This document shows, in pieces, positions 1-7,285 of a stretch of 45,451 nucleotides of DNA. Every line of letters begins with the position of its first letter. The first letter of the stretch is position 1. Made by a program: the position numbers and the translations under genes. The DNA is from an uncultured Collinsella sp. (GTDB lineage: Bacteria > Actinomycetota > Coriobacteriia > Coriobacteriales > Coriobacteriaceae): the NCBI GenBank assembly GCA_900541045.1, contig UQID01000019.1, positions 1 to 45,451 of the forward strand. Reading direction: 5' to 3'. The notes beneath the pieces are model-generated. The model searched no databases and had not been told where the DNA came from. It saw only the letters and a program-made list of their open reading frames with translations.

Positions 1-6
1 AAAGAG

Positions 7-32
7 AAGAGGCGGGGCATGCCCCGCCTCTT
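7..32. terminator. Perfect 26-nt palindrome, possible terminator of an upstream gene
   Basis: AAGAGGCGGGGCA is followed directly by its exact reverse complement. On the minus strand it is followed by a T-rich run (TTCTCTTT), so it could end a gene reading leftwards; on the plus strand no clear T tract follows. The parent gene lies outside the window. Confidence 0.4.
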
Positions 33-83
33 ACACCACATCTCTGCGCGCTACCTCGAAAATAGGGGGTTAATCATAGCCCT

Positions 84-298
84 GGCCAAAATATAGCAAA
101 TATGAGTACTGCTACAAATTCAGTAACAGCAAAATCAAGGAATTTAGGACTCGGAGGCGGCATAAAGTAAGAAGATAATAAACAAATGTGGAATAACTAA
201 GCATCAGGTTGGCGACACTGAGCGCAAAATCTGTCCGAGAGGCCAAAATTGCCTGTTACTAAATTGGTGACAGTACTCATATTTGCCATTTTTTGGCC
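84..298. repeat. Long-armed inverted-repeat element (MITE/REP-like)
   Basis: Arm 1 (84-129) begins GGCCAAAATATAGCAAATA. Arm 2 (253-298) is its imperfect inverted copy, reading GGCCAAAAAATGGCAAATA on the minus strand. The arms are 46 nt each with about 7-9 mismatches, and both contain the block CAAATATGAGTACTG. Each arm also carries an internal GTAACAG/CTGYTAC dyad. The 123 bp between the arms are AT-rich and have no ORF. No transposase is present, so this resembles a non-autonomous or extragenic palindromic element. Family membership cannot be tested here. Confidence 0.65.
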
Positions 299-300
299 GC

Positions 301-347
301 GGCACCCCAAAAAGGGTGCCCCGGAGCTCTCCGTAGGGGAGCTCCGG
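301..347. other. Two tandem stem-loops
   Basis: GGCACCC (301-307) pairs with GGGTGCC (314-320) around a six-base loop. CCGGAGCTC (321-329) pairs with GAGCTCCGG (339-347) around a nine-base loop. They directly abut the inverted-repeat element. No T tract follows, so terminator function is uncertain. Confidence 0.4.
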
Positions 348-420
348 GCTTCACAGGGGCACGAATAGCCCACTCCGACCTGCGAAATCTGTACTCGCGA
401 TGCGAATGACGCCCCTAACC

Positions 421-449
421 TTAAACTTTAGCTTGAACTTAGCTATAAT
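421..449 (+). promoter_or_regulatory. Candidate sigma-70-type promoter
   Basis: TTAAAC at 421-426 and a perfect TATAAT at 444-449 are separated by 17 bp. The -10 is strong and the -35 weak. It would drive the leader and lipoprotein gene to its right, starting transcription near 456. Confidence 0.35.
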
Positions 450-455
450 GCGCTA

Positions 456-780
456 CGTTCCTACCAGGCTGTGGTTGCGGACGGACGAAATGCCCGTCCT
501 AGTCCAAGACAGACGCGGTCAAAGGGATCCACGTAAGCGACCGCGTGCGCGCGGCGCGATCATGGCGCGTCCTAGATGTAAGCCGCACCGTCCGTTCTAC
601 TTTCTTTGGGGCAATACCGCCTCGCGGGCGAGCGGGCCAGTCGTGAAGGTGGCTGCGGCCTCCCGAGCAAACACCCCGGTGCGCAAGTGTGGGGTCAAAT
701 ACCAGGTCAGCTGGTGGGAACAATCTGATATTCCGTGCAACGCACGGATCGTATACGACACAGAAGGCAGGGTAGTGGAC
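456..780 (+). other. Long, possibly structured 5' leader before the lipoprotein gene
   Basis: About 325 nt separate the candidate promoter from the first credible start codon. The reading frame of the downstream gene stays open here, but the translation is Arg/Pro-rich and unlike a real protein. Perfect stems are visible: GGACGG (479-484) with CCGTCC (494-499), ACGCGGTC (513-520) with GACCGCGT (539-546), and CCGTGC with GCACGG (733-747). This may be an untranslated structured leader or an ncRNA. I do not recognise a known RNA family. Confidence 0.3.
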
Positions 781-1806
781 ATGGTGAGGGGCAGCTTGAT
801 GCACGCGGCTCGGTTAGGTGCTGGGACCGCAGCGGTCATCGCCGTTTTGGGCCTGAGCGGATGCGCGTTCAACCCGCTGTCTACGTTCACGACTCCCACG
901 ATCGACCAGATCGAGTACGAGACCGTCACGCCTGCGGTGTCGGATGATGCCCTGGTCACCCCCGGTACCCTGACGGTTGCCCTCGATACCTCCGATGCGC
1001 CGCAGGCCATGCAGGGCGCTGACGGCGAGCTCACGGGGTATGCAGTCGACGCTGCCCGCGCCCTCGCAAGCCGCATGGGCCTTAAGGTCGCCTTTGTCGA
1101 TGCGTCCTCGGCAGGTTCCGCGCTCGGCGACAAAAAGGCTGATATCTTTATCGGCGAGATCAACTCCACAGACGGGGACGTTAGCTCGCTCGGCACCTGC
1201 CTGTACGATGCCGCTTCCGTGTTCGGTAAAACCAGCGATGGTGGGTCGCTAAGCGTTTCCACCGATACCCTTAACACGTCCACCCTGGGTGTCCAGATGT
1301 CCTCGGCATCGCAGGAGGCGCTTGCCAAGCAGAGCATTACCGCCAACCAAAAGACCTACTCCAACATCAACGAGTGCTTTGAGGCGCTCGAGTCCGGCGA
1401 GGTCGACTATGTGATCTGCGACTCCACGGTCGGCGGCTACCTTGCACGTCTGATGAGCGAGATCTCCTATGTCGGTGCGCTCGAGGCGCCCTCGACGCTC
1501 GGTGTTGCGGGCCTCTCGTCCAATGACGAACTGTGCCGTGCCGTGAGCGATGCCCTCGACGGTATTACGGCCGACGGCACGCTCGAGGCAGTCCACTGCG
1601 TCTGGTATGGCACGATGCCCTACGACCTCACCACTAAGACGGTTTCGGGCGCTAACGTGCAACCGGGCGACTCTGAGTCCAGTGAGACCATGTCCTCCGG
1701 CAGCGAGTCCTCCGATTCCAACAATGAGACCGCATCCTCCGAAGACAAATCGTCCAGCCAGGAAGACACCATCACCGACGACGACATTAACAAGCTTAAC
1801 AGCTAG
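781..1806 (+). CDS. Solute-binding lipoprotein (transporter substrate-binding domain)
   Basis: The product is a predicted 341-aa exported lipoprotein with a family-3 solute-binding fold. The start at 781 gives a signal peptide with a hydrophobic stretch and a lipobox, LSGC, whose Cys is residue 28. The ATG at 799 is an alternative and has the better upstream purine run (GAGGGG). After the Cys comes a family-3-like domain (about 55-280) with the typical opening PGTLTVALDTSDAPQAM and a GYAVDAARALA segment. The C-terminal 50 residues are a low-complexity Ser/Glu/Asp tail. In known relatives such proteins bind amino acids or small polar solutes for an ABC importer, but no permease or ATPase gene is adjacent, so the partner and ligand are unknown. 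A terminator follows. The frame is open upstream to 400, but that part does not look coding. Confidence 0.8.
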   Translation: MVRGSLMHAARLGAGTAAVIAVLGLSGCAFNPLSTFTTPTIDQIEYETVTPAVSDDALVTPGTLTVALDTSDAPQAMQGADGELTGYAVDAARALASRMGLKVAFVDASSAGSALGDKKADIFIGEINSTDGDVSSLGTCLYDAASVFGKTSDGGSLSVSTDTLNTSTLGVQMSSASQEALAKQSITANQKTYSNINECFEALESGEVDYVICDSTVGGYLARLMSEISYVGALEAPSTLGVAGLSSNDELCRAVSDALDGITADGTLEAVHCVWYGTMPYDLTTKTVSGANVQPGDSESSETMSSGSESSDSNNETASSEDKSSSQEDTITDDDINKLNS

Positions 1807-1872
1807 TTATTGCTAGGGGTGGCGTCTCCTATGCACTAGGAGAGACACCTCTTCACGGTTTCAACACGCACT

Positions 1873-1906
1873 GCCGGGCTTCCCCAATAGGGGAGCCCGG
1901 CTTTTT
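1873..1906 (+). terminator. Rho-independent terminator
   Basis: GCCGGGCTTCCCC pairs with GGGGAGCCCGGC around a short AAT loop and is followed by TTTTT. It ends the lipoprotein transcript. A weaker stem (about 1818-1848, GGTGGCGTCTCCT and its partner) lies just before it. In 1907-2123, up to the hpf start, I see no other clear signal. Confidence 0.85.
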
Positions 1907-2123
1907 CATCCCTATAAAACCAGCAGGTCAAAGCTAATTTTCGAGACCAAATTCAAAGCCGCCGACGCCCTCCCATAGCGCACTTTGCCACAGAAAAGTG
2001 CGAGACTTCGGTATGCGGTATCAAGCAATCGTTATTCGGGTCTTTAGGAATCCGCGTGATTAAATGCACGGCAATGGGTACATAGCCAGTACAGTAAGTC
2101 CCCGAGGCAGATTGGAGCCACGT

Positions 2124-2708
2124 ATGGATATCAAGGTTTCTGGACGCAAGACGACGGTAACCGATGCTCTGCGTGCGCATGTGGATGAGAAGATCGGCGA
2201 GGCGCTCAAGGTTTTCGATATCGAGCCCATGACGGTCGACGTTGTACTTCGCTATGAGAAGAACCCCTCGAACCCCAACCCGGCAATTGTCGAGGTTACG
2301 GTTCGTGCCCGCGGTTCGGTGATTCGCGTTGCCGAGCACGGTGCAGATATGTACGCCGCCATCGACCTCTCCGCCGATAAGGTCACCCGCCAGCTGCGCA
2401 AGTTCAAGACCAAGGTCGTGGACAACCGCCAGGGCGGTGCCAGCGCAGCGGATGTCGCACCGGTCGAGCGCGTCGAGGATCTGGCCGACCTGCTGCTGCC
2501 CGAGGAGGAGGACGACCTGCTCGTCCGCGAGAAGGTCATCGATGTCACCCCGATGACTGAGGAGCAGGCGCTGGTGCAGACCGATCTGCTGGGCCACGAC
2601 TTCTACGTGTTCGAGAACGCGACAACTGGCCTCATCAATGTGGTGTATCACCGTAAGAATGGTGGATATGGCATCATCAAGCCCCGCATCGAAACACTTG
2701 ACGAGTAA
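2124..2708 (+). CDS. hpf: Ribosome hibernation promoting factor, long form
   Basis: The product is a 194-aa long-form HPF/RaiA protein, which in known relatives dimerises 70S ribosomes into inactive 100S particles in stationary phase or stress. The N-terminal S30AE domain (about 1-105) starts MDIKVSGRKTTVTDALRAHV and has the expected beta-alpha pattern. A charged Ala/Glu/Asp linker follows. The C-terminal dimerisation domain (about 135-190) contains GHDFYVFENATTGLINVVYH and GGYGIIKP, which are characteristic. I chose the ATG at 2124 because the homology starts there and GGAG lies seven bases upstream. The frame continues to an ATG at 2064, but the extra 20 residues are not HPF-like. It appears to be a single-gene transcript ending at a strong hairpin. 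Confidence 0.93.
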   Translation: MDIKVSGRKTTVTDALRAHVDEKIGEALKVFDIEPMTVDVVLRYEKNPSNPNPAIVEVTVRARGSVIRVAEHGADMYAAIDLSADKVTRQLRKFKTKVVDNRQGGASAADVAPVERVEDLADLLLPEEEDDLLVREKVIDVTPMTEEQALVQTDLLGHDFYVFENATTGLINVVYHRKNGGYGIIKPRIETLDE

Positions 2709-2737
2709 AATACGTTAACTTGCATGAGTTAACGGTT

Positions 2738-2769
2738 GGCGGCCATCCCATGCGGGTGGCCGCCTTTTT
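2738..2769 (+). terminator. Rho-independent terminator of hpf
   Basis: GGCGGCCATCCC pairs with GGGTGGCCGCC (2754-2764) and is followed by TTTTT. A small GTTAAC dyad (2713-2733) precedes it. Confidence 0.9.
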
Positions 2770-2787
2770 ACGTAAGGAGTCGCTTTG

Positions 2788-3741
2788 ATGGACAAGGCCG
2801 CATCCGCCGGTCATTCGGACCGTTGCCGCATCGTCGTCGATACCTGCTGCGACTTTAGCCCCGAGGTCGCCGCGAACCTCGATGTCGATATCCTGGGTTT
2901 CCCCTTCATTATCGATGGCGAGGAGCGCACGGATGACATCTGGTCGAGCATCACACCCAAGGAGTTCTACGATCGCATGCGCGCCGGTGCCCGCGTGTCC
3001 ACCTCGGCTGTGTCGCTCGGTCGCTATATCGAGTTCTTTACCGAGTGCGCCAAAGAGGGCACGCCCACGGTCTACCTGTGCTTTACCTCGGCGCTGTCGT
3101 CGAGCTACAACTCCGCGTGCCAGGCGGCAGATGCCGTGCGCGCCGAGTATCCCAACTTTGAGCTCTACGTGGTCGACAACGCTCTGCCCTGCGCGACCGG
3201 CGCGCTCTTGGCGCTCGAGGCCGTGCGTCAGCGTTCGGCGGGACTGACCGCCAAGCAGCTGGTCGATTGGGCAAACGAGGCAAAGACCTACGTCCACGGT
3301 TACTTTACGCTCGAGAGCTTTGACGCGCTGGCTGCCGGCGGCCGCATTCCGCCCGCGGCGGCACAGCTCACGGCAAAGCTCGACGTCAAACCCGAGCTGT
3401 CCTACGACCTGGCCGGCTCGCTGTCGCTGATCGGCGTCAACCGCGGTCGCAAGAAGGCGCTCAAGTCCATTCTCAAGTCGTTCCGCGAGAACTATGTGCC
3501 CGATCGCACCATGCCCATCGCCATTATGACGGCCGATGCCGAAAAGGACGGCGACTGGCTCGAAGCCGCCATCCGCAAGGAGGAGGGCTGCGCCGACGTC
3601 ACGATCATTCGCAGCTCCGTGGGTCCCACCATCGGCTCGCACGTGGGCCCCGGCATGGTGGCCTGCGCGTTTTGGGGCAAGAACCGCGCCGACAAGGCGT
3701 CGCTTTCCGACCGCATCGCCCGCCGCGTGCGCGGTCAGTAG
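2788..3741 (+). CDS. DegV family fatty-acid-binding protein
   Basis: The product is a 317-aa DegV-family protein. DegV proteins bind fatty acids; some serve as the FakB subunit that presents fatty acids to the FakA kinase. The N-terminal lobe has RIVVDTCCDFSPEVAANLD, matching the family's D-S/T-x-x-D opening, followed by the VSTSAVSLGRYIEFF segment and SALSSSYNSA, which line the ligand pocket in known structures. The C-terminal lobe contains the family-like SSVGPTIGSHVGPGMVACAF near the end. The ATG at 2788 has AAGGAG eight bases upstream; a TTG three bases earlier is less likely. No fakA-like gene is adjacent, so a kinase partner would be elsewhere. The gene seems to stand alone, and no strong terminator is visible in the 98 bp after it. 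Confidence 0.9.
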   Translation: MDKAASAGHSDRCRIVVDTCCDFSPEVAANLDVDILGFPFIIDGEERTDDIWSSITPKEFYDRMRAGARVSTSAVSLGRYIEFFTECAKEGTPTVYLCFTSALSSSYNSACQAADAVRAEYPNFELYVVDNALPCATGALLALEAVRQRSAGLTAKQLVDWANEAKTYVHGYFTLESFDALAAGGRIPPAAAQLTAKLDVKPELSYDLAGSLSLIGVNRGRKKALKSILKSFRENYVPDRTMPIAIMTADAEKDGDWLEAAIRKEEGCADVTIIRSSVGPTIGSHVGPGMVACAFWGKNRADKASLSDRIARRVRGQ

Positions 3742-3839
3742 GCAAGTAACGCGGCCGTAATCGATCCCAACTCACAGCCCAAACGTTGGCACCGAGTATT
3801 CAACCTGGTAACAACACCCAACCCAAAAGGAAAGGTTTC

Positions 3840-4919
3840 ATGGCAAACAAGCTCTCCGTCGCATTTATCGGCACCGGAATCATGGGTGCCCCCATCGCCG
3901 GCCACATCCTGGACGCCGGCTATCCCGTCACGGTCAACAACCGCACCAAGTCCAAGGCCGCCGCGCTTATCGAGCGCGGTGCCGTTTGGGCCGATACGCC
4001 GGCCGACGCCGTGGCGAACGCCGATGTCGTCTTTACCATGGTGGGCTATCCCTCCGAGGTCGAGGAACTCTACCTGGCGGGCGACGGCCTGCTGGCCTGC
4101 ACTAAGCCCGGCGCGGTGCTGATCGACCTCACCACGAGCTCGCCCGAGCTGGCGCGCGACATTGCCGAGGCCGCCCAGGTTTCCGGCCGCATGGCGTTTG
4201 ACTGCCCCGTCACCGGCGGCGAGTCGGGTGCTATCGCCGGCACGCTCACGGCTATCGTGGGCGCTACCGAGAACGACATCGCCCCGGTCCGCGACATCCT
4301 TGCCACCTTTGCGGCCAACATCTGCTGCTTCGACGGCGCCGGCAAGGGCCAGGCTGCCAAGCTCGCCAATCAGGTGTCGCTGGGCGCCTGCATGGTCGGC
4401 ATGGCGGACGCCATGGCATTTGCCGAGCTGAGCGGCCTTGACCTGGAGAAGACCCGCCAGATGATCCTGGGCGGCACCGGTAAGTCCGGCGCCATGGAGA
4501 GCCTGGCGCCCAAGGCGCTCGACGGCGACTACAAGCCCGGCTTTATGGTCGAGCACTTCATTAAGGACCTGCGTCTGGCGCTCGCCTACGCCGATGATCG
4601 CGAGCTCGCGCTGCCCGGCGCCGACGTCGCCTTTACGCTCTATGACATGCTCGACGCCATCGGCGGCGCCAAGCTGGGTACCCAGGCCATCACGGTCCTC
4701 TATAAGGAGGAGGCCGACGCCATTGCCGCCGGTCTGGACTGGTCGCAGTATCGTCCCGAAGAGCATGGCGCTCACGAGGAAGGCTGCGGTTGCGGCGAGC
4801 ATGGCGACGACCACGAGTGCGGTTGCGGCCACCACCATGGCGAGGACCACGAGTGCTGCGGCGGCCACGGCCATGACGACGGCCACGAGTGCTGCTGCGG
4901 CCACCATCACGGGGAGTAG
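3840..4919 (+). CDS. NAD(P)-dependent beta-hydroxyacid dehydrogenase with Cys/His-rich tail
   Basis: The product is a 359-aa member of the 3-hydroxyisobutyrate / tartronate-semialdehyde reductase family, which reduces or oxidises small beta-hydroxyacids. The Rossmann motif is FIGTGIMGAPIAGHI (9-23), the substrate loop is DCPVTGGESGA (121-131), and the catalytic Lys is K174 in GAGKGQAAKLANQ. The dehydrogenase domain ends near residue 305. Residues 307-359 form a tail of 53 residues with 9 Cys and 14 His in repeated GHHHGEDHECC-like blocks, which is not part of the family. Such tails usually bind Zn, Ni or Cu; this is inferred. The start has AAAGGAAAGG upstream. The next gene begins five bases after the stop, so the two are probably co-transcribed. 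The exact substrate is unknown. Confidence 0.88.
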   Translation: MANKLSVAFIGTGIMGAPIAGHILDAGYPVTVNNRTKSKAAALIERGAVWADTPADAVANADVVFTMVGYPSEVEELYLAGDGLLACTKPGAVLIDLTTSSPELARDIAEAAQVSGRMAFDCPVTGGESGAIAGTLTAIVGATENDIAPVRDILATFAANICCFDGAGKGQAAKLANQVSLGACMVGMADAMAFAELSGLDLEKTRQMILGGTGKSGAMESLAPKALDGDYKPGFMVEHFIKDLRLALAYADDRELALPGADVAFTLYDMLDAIGGAKLGTQAITVLYKEEADAIAAGLDWSQYRPEEHGAHEEGCGCGEHGDDHECGCGHHHGEDHECCGGHGHDDGHECCCGHHHGE

Positions 4920-4924
4920 CGCCC

Positions 4925-5353
4925 ATGAGCTGGACGTTCGTGGTGCTCGCGCTGGCGCTCTTTCTCTTTGCGATCTACATCGGCTTTTTGTGCGGCCAGT
5001 GGGCGTGCGAAAAGCGCGTGATCACCAAGCGCGACTACTGGATCGCCAACTTTGCAGGGGCGGCGGCAGTCGTCCTGCTGACCTGGGTGTTCTCGCTGTT
5101 CCCGCTGGTGCAGTTTGCGCCGATCGGCTGGCTCGGCGGCTTTATCGCCGGCCTTAAGATGAGCTTTGGCGAGTCCGTGGGTCCGTGGCGCAAGCACGAC
5201 GAGGTCTTTAACGTCAACAAGGCTCACCGCGCCGCCGCCGACGCGGGCGATGCCGAGGAGCGTCGCCGCGCACGCCGCAATGGCGCGGCCGACCGACAGC
5301 TCATCTCGGTCACCGATGACAGCAAGGGTGCTGGCAAGCACGCTAAGAAATAG
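4925..5353 (+). CDS. Small membrane protein of unknown function
   Basis: The product is 142 aa. Residues 3-25 (WTFVVLALALFLFAIYIGFL), about 39-60 and about 63-80 are hydrophobic, giving two or three membrane segments. The C-terminal half is charged and Arg/Ala-rich (EERRRARRNGAADRQ), so it is probably cytoplasmic. The start at 4925 is supported by GGGAG eight bases upstream and by the tight five-base gap after the dehydrogenase gene. It lies in a run with the dehydrogenase, a HEAT-repeat protein and the isocitrate-type dehydrogenase. I do not recognise a family. Confidence 0.75.
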   Translation: MSWTFVVLALALFLFAIYIGFLCGQWACEKRVITKRDYWIANFAGAAAVVLLTWVFSLFPLVQFAPIGWLGGFIAGLKMSFGESVGPWRKHDEVFNVNKAHRAAADAGDAEERRRARRNGAADRQLISVTDDSKGAGKHAKK

Positions 5354-5368
5354 TAAGAAGAGGTAACT

Positions 5369-6067
5369 ATGGCAGAAAACAAGGAAGAACAGCTCACCGA
5401 CGAGGAGCTGGCACAGCTTCAGCTGGCAGAGGAGAACGAGAACGCCGTCGACCGTCTGGTCAAGGAGCTTGGCTGCCCCACGCGCCGCATCCGTCAGTTT
5501 GCCGCCCGCGTGCTGCACCTGCTTGCCGAGCGCGATCCGCAGCGCGTCGTGCCCTGCGTGCCCGCGCTGATCGAGGCACTCGACCGCCCCGAGGCTCAGA
5601 CCCGCTGGGAGGCCCTCGATGCCCTGGCGGCGCTTGCCACCACCTGCCCCGAGCAGCTGGGCGATGCCTTTGAGGGCGCCGAGACCGCGCTGTTCGACGA
5701 GATTTCCTCCACGCTGCGCTATGCCGCCTTCCGCCTGCTGTGCGTGTGGGGCGCCACGAGCGTCGAGCGTTCGCGCGAGGCTTGGCCCATTCTGGACGAG
5801 GCCATCCAGTGCTACCACGGCGACCTCGAGTATCGCGACATGCTCGGTTGCCTGTACGAGTTTGGCCAGGGCGAGATCGACGCCGAGGTCGCCGAGAAGC
5901 TCGCGCTGCGCCTTAAGTTCGACGCCGAGAACGGCAAGGGCAGCTATCTCAAGGCCCGTTCGAGTGAGATTTGCGAAATGCTTGTTAAACGTTTTGGCCT
6001 GGATCTCTCCAAAAAGAAGAAGCGTGCTAGCGTTAAAAAATCTGACGACGCCGAAGACGAGGAGTAA
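5369..6067 (+). CDS. HEAT-repeat-like protein
   Basis: The product is a 232-aa soluble, helical protein. Residues about 30-130 carry helical-pair repeats, for example RRIRQFAARVLHLLAERDP, VVPCVPALIEALDRPEAQTR and WEALDALAALATTCPE. These fit HEAT or PBS-lyase-type scaffolds that usually mediate protein contacts. The C-terminus is Lys/Asp/Glu-rich (KKKKRASVKKSDDAEDEE). The RBS AGAAGAGG precedes the ATG. It sits 15 bases after the membrane protein gene and six bases before the dehydrogenase gene, so co-transcription is likely. No catalytic motif is visible and the partner is unknown. Confidence 0.75.
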   Translation: MAENKEEQLTDEELAQLQLAEENENAVDRLVKELGCPTRRIRQFAARVLHLLAERDPQRVVPCVPALIEALDRPEAQTRWEALDALAALATTCPEQLGDAFEGAETALFDEISSTLRYAAFRLLCVWGATSVERSREAWPILDEAIQCYHGDLEYRDMLGCLYEFGQGEIDAEVAEKLALRLKFDAENGKGSYLKARSSEICEMLVKRFGLDLSKKKKRASVKKSDDAEDEE

Positions 6068-6073
6068 CAGATT

Positions 6074-7159
6074 ATGGCGCACGATGTAGTCCTGATTCCC
6101 GGTGACGGTATCGGTCCCGAGATTACGCAGGCCATGCGCCGCGTGGTCGAGGCCACCGGTGTCCAGATCAACTGGAGCGTCCAGGAGGCCGGCGCCGGCG
6201 TCATGGACGAGTTTGGCACGCCGCTGCCCCAGCACGTGCTCGATGCGGTCGCCGAGACCAAGGTTGCCATCAAGGGCCCCATCACCACGCCGGTCGGCAC
6301 GGGCTTCCGCAGCGTTAACGTCGCCCTGCGCAAGCACTTCGACCTGTACGCCTGCGTGCGCCCCTGCCTGTCGCAGCCGGGCGACGGCTCGCGCTTCCGC
6401 GACGTTGACCTGGTCATCGTGCGCGAGAACACCGAGGACCTCTACGCCGGCATCGAGTTCGATGAGGGCGCTGCCGAGGTAGAGGAGCTCTCGCAGCTTG
6501 TCGAGCGCTCGGGTCAGAAGACCTTCGCCGCAGATTCCGCCATTTCAATCAAGCCGATCTCCATCGCCAAAAGCCGCCGCATTGTGGAGTACGCCTTTGA
6601 GTACGCCCGCCGCTGCGGCCGCAAAAAGGTGACGGCCGTGCACAAGGCCAACATCATGAAGGCGACCGACGGCCTGTTCCTGCGTGTTGCGCGCGAGGTT
6701 GCCGCCAACTATCCCGATATCGAGTTCAACGACAAGATCGTCGACGCCACCTGCATGGGCCTGGTCCAGAACCCCAACGACTTCGATGTCCTGGTGCTGC
6801 CCAACCTGTACGGCGACATCGTGAGCGACCTGTGCGCCGGCCTGGTGGGCGGCTTGGGTATGGCCCCCGGCTCCAACATCGGTGCCGACTGCGCCATCTT
6901 TGAGGCCACGCATGGCTCCGCACCCGATATCGCGGACAAGGATATCGCCAACCCCACGGCCGAGATCCTCTCTGCCGCGATGATGCTCGATCACCTGGGC
7001 GAGAACGATGCTGCCAATCGCATTCGTGCCGCCGTATCTGCCACGCTCGACGAGGGCGAGCAGGTTACCGGTGACGTGCGTCGTGCCCAGACCGGTTCCG
7101 TCGAGGGCGCGGTGGGCACGCAGGCCTTTGCCGATGCCGTTATCGCGCACCTGGCCTAA
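6074..7159 (+). CDS. Isocitrate/isopropylmalate dehydrogenase family protein (probably NAD-isocitrate dehydrogenase)
   Basis: The product is a 361-aa decarboxylating dehydrogenase of the IDH/IPMDH superfamily. Visible motifs are the N-terminal IPGDGIGPEITQAMR, the substrate loop TPVGTGFRSVNVALRKHFDLYA, VRENTEDLYAGIE, the Lys in KKVTAVHKANIMK, the metal-binding NDFDVLVLPNLYGDI and the nucleotide region THGSAPDIADKDIANPTAE. The length and the NTEDLYAG motif fit the NAD-dependent isocitrate dehydrogenase type better than LeuB. Homoisocitrate or tartrate dehydrogenase activity is a less likely alternative. There are no leu genes nearby. It is the last gene of the 3840-7159 run and is followed by a hairpin terminator. 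Confidence 0.88.
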   Translation: MAHDVVLIPGDGIGPEITQAMRRVVEATGVQINWSVQEAGAGVMDEFGTPLPQHVLDAVAETKVAIKGPITTPVGTGFRSVNVALRKHFDLYACVRPCLSQPGDGSRFRDVDLVIVRENTEDLYAGIEFDEGAAEVEELSQLVERSGQKTFAADSAISIKPISIAKSRRIVEYAFEYARRCGRKKVTAVHKANIMKATDGLFLRVAREVAANYPDIEFNDKIVDATCMGLVQNPNDFDVLVLPNLYGDIVSDLCAGLVGGLGMAPGSNIGADCAIFEATHGSAPDIADKDIANPTAEILSAAMMLDHLGENDAANRIRAAVSATLDEGEQVTGDVRRAQTGSVEGAVGTQAFADAVIAHLA

Positions 7160-7220
7160 GGCATGCACACTGCAAACGCCTAAATAGTACTTAAGTGTTT
7201 GCGTATAACCTAAGAATCAA

Positions 7221-7250
7221 TACGCCCGGCGCTCTGCCGGGCGTATTCTA
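7221..7250 (+). terminator. Rho-independent terminator
   Basis: TACGCCCGGC (7221-7230) pairs with GCCGGGCGTA (7236-7245), followed by TTCTATT. A second dyad of GCAAACGC and GTGTTTGC lies upstream at about 7172-7203. Confidence 0.8.
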
Positions 7251-7285
7251 TTGGGGACTATGTTTCCTAACAAGGAGTAACTGAT

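Noticed and set aside
400..780. N-terminal extension of the lipoprotein
   Set aside because: The translation lacks protein-like composition, and a signal peptide with lipobox begins at 781 or 799.
456..780. RNase P RNA, tmRNA or 4.5S RNA
   Set aside because: None of their hallmark conserved sequences could be found on either strand.
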